The position numbers and the translations under genes were made by a program. Under the pieces are notes generated by a model that saw nothing but the letters and a program-made list of their open reading frames with translations, was not told the origin of the DNA and made no database searches. A stretch of 12,891 nt of DNA from Legionellales bacterium (lineage in GTDB: Bacteria > Pseudomonadota > Gammaproteobacteria > PIVX01), in assembly GCA_013215905.1 (NCBI GenBank), contig JABSQI010000024.1:1-12891 (forward strand), in the 5' to 3' direction. Numbering within the stretch: the stretch's first letter is position 1; the number at the start of each line of letters is the position of its first letter. Below, in pieces: positions 1-5,458 of this stretch.

Positions 1-328
1 TCTATTAATTACATGTGCAAGAAGAATATTATAAAAAAAGTTTTTGAGATTACTATTAAGATTTATTGTTAGTAATTCTTTTACTCAAGCAATTAAACTT
101 AGAGAAGATTTTATCAAGCAATTGTCTAGTGGTGAATATGTGATATTATTTGAATAATTAATTCGTTTCTAAAACTAATTTTTAATTTTTGTTTAACTTC
201 TTACTCCGTATAAGAATTATTTCCAACAAAGAAACCAACGATAAATAGTTCTTTTAAGAAGGTGTATTTTTATTCACTTCTCGATTTATTTATGTGAAAA
301 TGAAGATTAAATATAGTCGGAGTGAAAA
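1..328. other. AT-rich gap with no convincing gene
   Basis: No intact gene is visible. A frame from 35 to 157 (+) is open and ends in TAA; its last part reads FTQAIKLREDFIKQLSSGEY, which looks protein-like. It has no ATG and begins right after a stop at 32-34, so it could be the decayed tail of an older gene. A second frame is open from the window edge to a TAG at 70-72 and could be the end of a gene lying to the left. I recognise neither. The rest leads up to the gene at 329. A TATAAG at 209-214 has no well-spaced -35, so I do not call a promoter here. Confidence 0.4.
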
Positions 329-892
329 ATGAAAATAAAAAAACCATTAATAATAATTGCTTTCAGCCTAGTTGCCTTAACAAATGTTTTTGCAACTAAA
401 CATAAAATAAGAATGGCTGGTATTGGTTATACAGCTATAAATGGGACTTTAACCCCAGAATCAAATACAAATAGTTCTCTTACTTTATTTGTTAACAGCG
501 CCAGAAGTCATGAAATAAAGATTTATGTTACAGATAAAAATAGAGAACAATTTGTAAGCAAATCTATTGATGAATTAGTAAAAATATCTTCCTGTAAAAT
601 GGGTCATCCAATTATAAACTACAAAGAAACAAGCGATGCTACGGAAAATTCCTACACTATTACATTTGATACCAAAAAGAATGCTATTGGCTCTTATGTA
701 ATGGTTGATATTGATCTCAAGTATAAAGGAGTTGTTAAATACAGAATTGCTATGTCTGCTGACAATTTAGAATCTAGCGAAGATTCACTCAATAATAAAA
801 TTAAGAAAGATAAAAGTAAAAAAATTAAGCAGTCAAATAATAATATGAATGTTAAGCCTGTAGTCACTGAAGAAAAAGAAAAGGAAGAATAA
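329..892 (+). CDS. secreted protein of unknown function with charged C-terminal tail
   Basis: The 187-residue product starts with a typical Sec signal peptide: KIKK n-region, a hydrophobic stretch at about 6-18, and a likely cut after FA at about residue 22. It should therefore be exported to the periplasm or beyond. The middle part (about 25-148) is rich in alternating polar/hydrophobic stretches, suggesting a beta-rich domain, and contains a single cysteine (SSCKMG). The tail from about 150 on is low-complexity: lysine- and asparagine-rich, ending in a glutamate/lysine block (EEKEKEE), and probably disordered. The start is supported by GGAG at 319-322, six bases before the ATG. The gene is monocistronic: its terminator follows within 20 bases. 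I recognise no family and assign no function. The gene itself is well supported; its role is not. Confidence 0.85.
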   Translation: MKIKKPLIIIAFSLVALTNVFATKHKIRMAGIGYTAINGTLTPESNTNSSLTLFVNSARSHEIKIYVTDKNREQFVSKSIDELVKISSCKMGHPIINYKETSDATENSYTITFDTKKNAIGSYVMVDIDLKYKGVVKYRIAMSADNLESSEDSLNNKIKKDKSKKIKQSNNNMNVKPVVTEEKEKEE

Positions 893-910
893 TTAACTAA
901 AATTTTCTAT

Positions 911-960
911 AAACTAGTACCAGTTAATCTAAGTTTTATCTGGTGCTAGTTTCTATTTTT
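911..960 (+). terminator. Rho-independent terminator
   Basis: A 13-bp stem is formed by 911-923 (AAACTAGTACCAG) and 940-952 (CTGGTGCTAGTTT), with one G:U wobble and a 16-base loop. CTATTTTT follows at 953-960. It starts 18 bases after the stop codon at 890-892 and ends transcription of the small secreted protein gene. Confidence 0.85.
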
Positions 961-1378
961 AGTGGAATTATTCTAGAAATACTAATACGTTATAAATCTG
1001 GTTTAAACTCCACGAAATTTTTATACAAGAAAAGGTGACTTCGTTGCAAATTGGCGCCCAATCATCTTTCTATGGATATCAATTAGTTCGCAACAGTATT
1101 AGATTTGGCCTCTCCAGAGCTAAGAAATTGTATCTTTTCATCTAGATTTATCTTTACTTAATTATTTATAATTCTATTTAGCTAGTTCAATTCTCCTATT
1201 TTTTGAATTTTGCCGATTACTGATTAAATATTTTGCTGATTTTAAATACTTAAAGTGATTTTCACTCTCTAGATCATATTTCATAACTATAGTTTGAGTG
1301 GTGATAATATCAATATAACTGATAGTTGGTTTTGAAATTCCTTAATACATATCCCATTTACAATTCTATATGAAAAAC
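961..1378. other. gap with short open fragments, possibly decayed coding DNA
   Basis: No full-length gene is visible. Two short open frames stand out. On the + strand, 996-1145 is open for 49 codons and contains YGYQLVRNSIRFGLSRAKK. It has a GTG at 1035 but no convincing ribosome binding site. On the minus strand, 1174-1341 is open for about 55 codons, ends at TAG (1174-1176) and includes TISYIDIITTQTIVMKYDLE; the only ATG in frame is at 1284-1282, leaving 36 codons. Neither matches a family I know. They could be relics of former genes or chance frames in AT-rich DNA. Confidence 0.35.
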
Positions 1379-1410
1379 ACATGAAATTTTAATATCTTTT
1401 CATGTATAAT
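1379..1410 (+). promoter_or_regulatory. sigma-70 promoter with overlapping inverted repeat
   Basis: A consensus -10 TATAAT lies at 1405-1410, with a -35-like ATGAAA (four of six consensus bases) at 1381-1386 and an 18-bp spacer. A perfect 8-bp inverted repeat, ACATGAAA at 1379-1386 and TTTCATGT at 1398-1405, spans the -35 and reaches into the -10. Half-sites are 19 bases apart centre to centre, about two helical turns, which suits a dimeric repressor. The promoter would give a leader of about 80 bases before the M61 peptidase start at 1498. The promoter is well supported; operator function is inferred from the repeat's position. Confidence 0.6.
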
Positions 1411-1480
1411 TACTATTCATAAATTGCTATGAAGAATTAAATCCCGTGAATCATACACCAAATACAACTAAAGTTACCAG

Positions 1481-1493
1481 CCTAATTAGGAGA
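1481..1493 (+). promoter_or_regulatory. ribosome binding site inside a 10-bp palindrome
   Basis: AGGAGA at 1488-1493 sits 4 bases before the ATG at 1498 and fixes the start of the peptidase gene. Its first three bases are also the end of a perfect palindrome, CCTAATTAGG (1481-1490). The palindrome can fold only a three-pair stem in RNA, so any effect on translation would be weak. It may be chance. Confidence 0.5.
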
Positions 1494-1497
1494 AGAT

Positions 1498-3249
1498 ATG
1501 CCAAAGTTAAATAATAAAACCCTTACTTGGATATTATTATCTTTAATTATAATATGTTCATCTTTATTTGCTGAAAAACCAAGGGAGTTATCCTATGTGT
1601 TTGAAAAAATAACTGATAATAGTATTTCAGTTAAACTAAACTTCATTGGCTCAAGTACTGGAGAAACCAATTTAATCTTACCAGGTAAGTGGGCCGGACA
1701 AGATTTATCTAAAAATGTCTATGATATTGAAGTTATTGGATCAAAAAATACCAAAATTAATCTTAATACAAGAAATTACAAGAGAAAAATCATACACAAG
1801 CCAAATGAAAAAATTATTATTACATACAAAGTTAAGCAAAATTTTGTCGGAAAACCGACACTAACTGACCAAGCCCATACACCAGTAATACAAAAAGACT
1901 ATTTCCATCTAATAGGCAACGGTTTTTTAATTGCCCCAGATTTTGATCCAGGTTCTGATGATGATATCTCAATAAATATCAATTTGACATGGAACTTACC
2001 AAAGAACTGGTCAATTGCTAATAGTTATGGTGTCCAAAACAGAATACAAAAAAATATATCCTCAACTATTGGAGAATTATTCCATTCATTATATATTGCT
2101 GGCAATTTTGATCTAGTTCATAAAAAAATTAGTGGAAATGATTTATGGATAGCATTCAAGAAAGATGAATGGCAAAATATTAATATTTCACAACTATCGG
2201 AAGTTTCAGAAAAGATTATTAAATCTCAAAGAGATTTCTGGAATGACCACAACTTGCCATTTTTTTTAATATCAGCTATCCCGGTTGGTGAATCATCGCA
2301 TTCTTTTGGAGGTACTGGATTAAAGAATTCTTTCACACTATTTTTGCCAACAGAAATTGAGTTTGAAACTGGGGATGGGATATCTTGGTTAATTTCACAT
2401 GAACATTTTCATACATGGAACCAACCAAAAATTTTTCAAATTGATTATGCTACAGAAGCTACAATTTATTGGTTTACCGAAGGATTTACAGATTATTATG
2501 CCAGTCTCTTTCTATTGAGAAGCGGTTTATCAACACTTCAGGAATATGTTAAAGTATATAATAAAGTTTTAGTTAATTATTACTCCTCTTCTGTAAAAAA
2601 ATATTCAAATGCAGAGATAAATACAGATTTTTGGAATAATCGTGAAGTCGAGAAGCTACCATATCAAAGAGGGAATATCTTAGCTCATAACTGGAATGTA
2701 AGAATTAAAAAAGAATCCCAAAATAAATTTTCTTTCGATAACTTGATCCAAGATTTGATTATTCCAGGGCCACAGATATTTTCTTCAGAGAATAAATTAT
2801 CTATTCCTAAAATTAAAACCGCTGCAAAAAAATACATTAAAAATGGAATTGACCATGATATAGACCTTAATATTAATAAAGGAGAATTAATCAAACCAGA
2901 TCCATATTCACTCGGCCCATGTTGCAAATTGATTACCAAAAGGACAACTAGATATAAGAGCGGATTTCCAATTGAACATGATTTAAAAAAAGGAGTTATA
3001 TCAACTATTCATAAAAATTCCGAAGCGGAAAAAGCCGGATTAAAAGAGGGATATACCCTCTTTGATGCTGACTTCGATCTTGATGATATTAATAAACCAA
3101 TTACTGTAACTTTTCATGATGGGATCAAAAAACGCAAAGTGCAATACATGCCTTATACCGATGGAGATTTACTAGATATTCCTCAATTCGTGATTGATCT
3201 TAACGCTTTTAGTAAAAATCCTGATGCATGTTTAGCATGGTTTAATTAA
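1498..3249 (+). CDS. secreted M61-family zinc peptidase with PDZ-like domain
   Basis: The product has 583 residues. A signal peptide (residues 1-25, hydrophobic WILLSLIIICSSLFA) directs it to the periplasm. The N-terminal half is the beta-rich M61 domain. The gluzincin zinc site is HEHFH at 301-305 (His301 and His305 ligands, Glu302 general base), with the third ligand Glu328 in the motif EGFTDYYA, followed by LFLLRSGL, all typical of the M61 glycyl-aminopeptidase family. A PDZ-like domain lies at about 490-555 (KKGVISTIHKNSEAEKAGLK). The family removes N-terminal residues from peptides, classically glycine or alanine. The expected GGLEH-like substrate motif is replaced here by FGGTGLKNS at 270-278, so specificity may differ. 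The gene has its own promoter and no co-directional neighbour close by. I am confident of the family; the substrate is unknown. Confidence 0.88.
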   Translation: MPKLNNKTLTWILLSLIIICSSLFAEKPRELSYVFEKITDNSISVKLNFIGSSTGETNLILPGKWAGQDLSKNVYDIEVIGSKNTKINLNTRNYKRKIIHKPNEKIIITYKVKQNFVGKPTLTDQAHTPVIQKDYFHLIGNGFLIAPDFDPGSDDDISININLTWNLPKNWSIANSYGVQNRIQKNISSTIGELFHSLYIAGNFDLVHKKISGNDLWIAFKKDEWQNINISQLSEVSEKIIKSQRDFWNDHNLPFFLISAIPVGESSHSFGGTGLKNSFTLFLPTEIEFETGDGISWLISHEHFHTWNQPKIFQIDYATEATIYWFTEGFTDYYASLFLLRSGLSTLQEYVKVYNKVLVNYYSSSVKKYSNAEINTDFWNNREVEKLPYQRGNILAHNWNVRIKKESQNKFSFDNLIQDLIIPGPQIFSSENKLSIPKIKTAAKKYIKNGIDHDIDLNINKGELIKPDPYSLGPCCKLITKRTTRYKSGFPIEHDLKKGVISTIHKNSEAEKAGLKEGYTLFDADFDLDDINKPITVTFHDGIKKRKVQYMPYTDGDLLDIPQFVIDLNAFSKNPDACLAWFN

Positions 3250-3266
3250 TTTTCTTGGGTAAATTT

Positions 3267-3345
3267 GGTAATAACGAAGATATTAAATAACTCATATTCT
3301 GATCTGAATTTTACAATATCCAATTTCGTTTATTCTATAATTACC
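3267..3345. repeat. imperfect long inverted repeat between convergent genes
   Basis: Three consecutive blocks on the left, GGTAAT (3267-3272), AACGAA (3273-3278) and GATATT (3279-3284), find complements in reverse order on the right: AATATC (3315-3320), TTCGTT (3325-3330) and ATTACC (3340-3345). The right arm carries bulges of 4 and 9 bases. It lies just after the peptidase stop and before the end of the minus-strand relic, where a two-way transcription stop would be expected. No T-run follows on either side, so it is not a classical terminator. Confidence 0.35.
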
Positions 3346-3351
3346 ATTGTG

Positions 3352-3720
3352 TTACGAGAAATCTTGACGATCAATTCCATGCAAAAGTTCTGGAATTCTA
3401 ACTTGCTCAAGACATTTTTGTTTTTTAAGTAGCTTCACAAATCTTTCTGGTGTAAGATAGCGAATATCTTCGTGCTTACTAATAGGAATTTTTATAATAT
3501 CTTCATCGCTCCCAGTTTATAATTTCAGTTGTTCATTTAATTCTACAAGTGCTGCAATAGTAGTATTAGCAACAAATTCCGAGCAAATCATTTCGGAATC
3601 TGGACTTGACTTATAGAAATCACCTAGCATTTTTTCTCCACTCATCTTACTTTTCTTTTTTCTGTCTTGTAAAACAAATATTTTTGAAATTATATATATT
3701 CTAAATGTTAAAAAATTTCT
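3352..3720 (-). pseudogene. decayed gene, C-terminal part of a YiiX/NlpC-P60-like cysteine peptidase (tentative)
   Basis: Reading the minus strand, a single frame is protein-like from 3720 down to TAA at 3354-3352, interrupted by one in-frame TAA at 3519-3517. Before the stop it contains KIFVLQDRKKKSKMSGEKML and SEMICSEFVANTTIAALVEL; after it, EDIRYLTPERFVKLLKKQ. Continuation of sensible sequence in the same frame beyond the stop marks a nonsense mutation, not the natural end of the gene. No N-terminal domain is present: an in-frame TAA lies at 3723-3721, only 17 bases from the stop of the ABC-F gene. The CSEFVA motif resembles the cysteine region of permuted NlpC/P60 (YiiX-like) proteins, but I hold that family call loosely. 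A short product from ATG 3645 (42 codons) is possible but has no good ribosome binding site. Confidence 0.55.
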
Positions 3721-3740
3721 TTATTTCACAACATAACAAT

Positions 3741-5177
3741 TTAACTTTTTTTAATGACAGTACCTTCTGATACTATATATCTTCTATCGATATCAATTTT
3801 TTGCAAAAAATTATAGTCATGACAGATCATCAAAATAGCTCCTGGATATAGATTCAACACTTGGATAAGATGTTCTACATTCTCAATATCCAGATTATTA
3901 GTTATTTCATCTAAAATTAGTAGAGTTGGAGTCTGTGCCGCTATCAATACTAATGATAATCTATTCTTCTCTCCCCCTGATAGATGTTGTATTTGCCTAT
4001 TTATTTCTATATTTCCCCGAAATAAGAATTTATTCAAATGTTCGATTATTTCTTTTCTACCCCATTCGGGTTTGATATCACTAACTGAATCAAATATTGT
4101 TTTATTAGGTTCTAAAGAATTGTAATGTTGATCTAAATACCCTATATTTTCTAATTTTGGAGCATACCAATCTCCAGTTTTTATAATATTTGGAATATTC
4201 AATAAAGATTTTATTAAAGTAGTTTTGCCGCTACCATTTTTACCTTGGATTGCAATTTTTTCTCCATTGTTAATATAAAGGTTTATATCTTCCAAAATAG
4301 GTTTTTCAACCGAATATCCAGTAGTTCCATTATAGATATTTACTATTTGTTCATTATTATTAATTGAATTTGCTGATATAGAAAAGGTTGGTTGTATTAT
4401 CTCCTGGACATATATACCTTCTAATTCTATCTTTATATGATCTTTTTTATTTTTAAGAGATGCTTTCTTTTCACCGGATGTTTTTGTTGCTCTTGATAGT
4501 TTTGCTTTACTTACAACTGTTGGCCATTTTTTATTATCAATGTTTTTTTTCCCTTTTCTTTTACTATTTGCTGCACGCTTTTGTTCTTTCATCAGATTTA
4601 GATGAATATTCTTTTTTTCTTTATTTAGCTCTTGAATTTCTTTTCTAAGCTTATTTCTTTTCTCATGATTATTTCTTAAATAATCATGATAATTTCCTTT
4701 AAAAATATTTACAGCATTATCATTTATGTGCCAAATAATATCTACACAAGAAGAAAGTAACTCTTGATCATGAGATGCAATAATTAAAGTGCCAAAATGA
4801 TTTTTTAACATCCTGATAAGTGACTGACGATTATGGTGATCTAAGTGATTGGTAGGCTCATCCAATATTAAAATATCTTTTTCATTACTTAATTCTCTTG
4901 AAATACACTTATTAAAACGTTCTCCCCCACTCATCTTATCAAATTCATTAATAATTTGTGGAACATATCCTATATTAAGTGAAGAAACTCTATTAATAAT
5001 ACCTGATGTAGATTCAAGTTCATCTAGCAATACTTTAATAAGAGTTGATTTTCCTGAGCCATTTCTACCAATTATCCCTATTCTATCATTATGATTAATT
5101 TGCGTGCTAAAATTTTCAAATATAATATTATTAGGATAACTTAACTCGAGATTGTTTATTAGAATTTGCTTGTACAT
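3741..5177 (-). CDS. ABC-F ATPase, Vga/Msr-like ribosome-protection type
   Basis: This is a soluble 478-residue protein with two ABC domains and no membrane segments. Domain 1 has Walker A GRNGSGKST (37-45), Q74, signature SGGE (83-86), Walker B LILDEP with Glu107, and His136. Domain 2 has Walker A GKNGSGKTT (312-320), SGGE (400-403), Walker B LILDE with Glu424, and His453. Both catalytic glutamates are present. A long lysine-rich linker (about 165-265) is the P-site tRNA-interaction region of ABC-F proteins. Only eight residues separate Q74 from the first signature, the trimmed helical subdomain I recall from Vga(A). Such proteins bind the ribosome and displace antibiotics. I start the gene at ATG 5177 because GAGG (5186-5183) precedes it by five bases. 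An in-frame ATG at 5207 lacks such a site and adds ten unconserved residues. Which drug, if any, it protects against is unknown. Confidence 0.85.
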   Translation of the reverse strand: MYKQILINNLELSYPNNIIFENFSTQINHNDRIGIIGRNGSGKSTLIKVLLDELESTSGIINRVSSLNIGYVPQIINEFDKMSGGERFNKCISRELSNEKDILILDEPTNHLDHHNRQSLIRMLKNHFGTLIIASHDQELLSSCVDIIWHINDNAVNIFKGNYHDYLRNNHEKRNKLRKEIQELNKEKKNIHLNLMKEQKRAANSKRKGKKNIDNKKWPTVVSKAKLSRATKTSGEKKASLKNKKDHIKIELEGIYVQEIIQPTFSISANSINNNEQIVNIYNGTTGYSVEKPILEDINLYINNGEKIAIQGKNGSGKTTLIKSLLNIPNIIKTGDWYAPKLENIGYLDQHYNSLEPNKTIFDSVSDIKPEWGRKEIIEHLNKFLFRGNIEINRQIQHLSGGEKNRLSLVLIAAQTPTLLILDEITNNLDIENVEHLIQVLNLYPGAILMICHDYNFLQKIDIDRRYIVSEGTVIKKS

Positions 5178-5223
5178 GCATACCTCTTTAAAAACTACTA
5201 AATTCAAAGGAAATAGAACTTAA

Positions 5224-5241
5224 TTAAGAGATATTGTTCAT
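5224..5241 (-). promoter_or_regulatory. possible leader peptide MNNIS upstream of the ABC-F gene
   Basis: Inside the roughly 95-base leader between the promoter (-10 at 5283-5278) and the ABC-F start at 5177 lies ATG AAC AAT ATC TCT TAA, a five-codon frame. A GGAG lies 11 bases ahead of it, a rather long spacing. Its stop falls in the perfect palindrome CTTAATTAAG (5219-5228). Several resistance ABC-F and erm genes are controlled by drug-stalled ribosomes on tiny leader peptides, so the position is suggestive. A frame this short can easily arise by chance, and I see no strong alternative hairpins hiding the ABC-F start. Confidence 0.3.
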
Positions 5242-5277
5242 GATACGAGAAACTCCGATTTGAAAAATTATTGTTTA

Positions 5278-5306
5278 ATTATAAATCTATTGCTAAATTT
5301 TGTCAA
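5278..5306 (-). promoter_or_regulatory. perfect consensus sigma-70 promoter for the ABC-F gene
   Basis: On the minus strand, TTGACA (5306-5301) and TATAAT (5283-5278) are separated by exactly 17 bp: both hexamers and the spacing match full consensus. Transcription should start near 5271 and give a leader of about 95 bases before the ABC-F start. Such a strong promoter with a long leader suggests that control acts after initiation, or that the gene is highly expressed. Confidence 0.85.
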
Positions 5307-5321
5307 TATTTACTATGTAAC

Positions 5322-5402
5322 CTGCTCTTTTAAAAGTAAATTTAATTATCACTGGTATGTGATTTTTTAATGGTATATTAATCTATTTTTTATCTGCTCT
5401 TT
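5322..5402. repeat. short direct repeat in the gap between ABC-F promoter and prlC end
   Basis: CTGCTCTTT occurs at 5322-5330 and again at 5394-5402, 72 bases apart, each followed closely by AGTA. Between them a small stem, ATCAC/GTGAT, precedes TTTTTT on the + strand. I see no gene here and no convincing minus-strand terminator for the operon that ends at 5459. The repeat may be chance in AT-rich DNA. Confidence 0.25.
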
Positions 5403-5458
5403 AGTAGTTTGTACACTTAATATAACAAAACTATGTATGTATTATTTCAATATAAAAA

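Noticed and set aside
189..214. Promoter TTGTTT / TATAAG for the gene at 329
   Set aside because: The spacer is only 14 bp and both hexamers are imperfect; too weak to call.
838..889. C-terminal Glu block as a Dot/Icm (type IV) effector signal in the 187-residue protein
   Set aside because: The protein carries a Sec signal peptide, which is not typical of such effectors, and a Glu/Lys tail alone is weak evidence.
2685..2939. 84-codon minus-strand open frame
   Set aside because: It sits antisense within the M61 peptidase gene, whose frame is clearly real; no motif or start signal supports it.
5178..5207. Ten-residue N-terminal extension of the ABC-F protein (ATG 5207)
   Set aside because: No ribosome binding site precedes it, whereas GAGG lies at the right distance from ATG 5177, which starts the normal ABC-F N-terminus.
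5345..5377. Stem ATCAC/GTGAT followed by TTTTTT as a terminator
   Set aside because: The stem is only five pairs and the T-run is on the + strand, where no gene precedes it; on the minus strand the T-run is missing.
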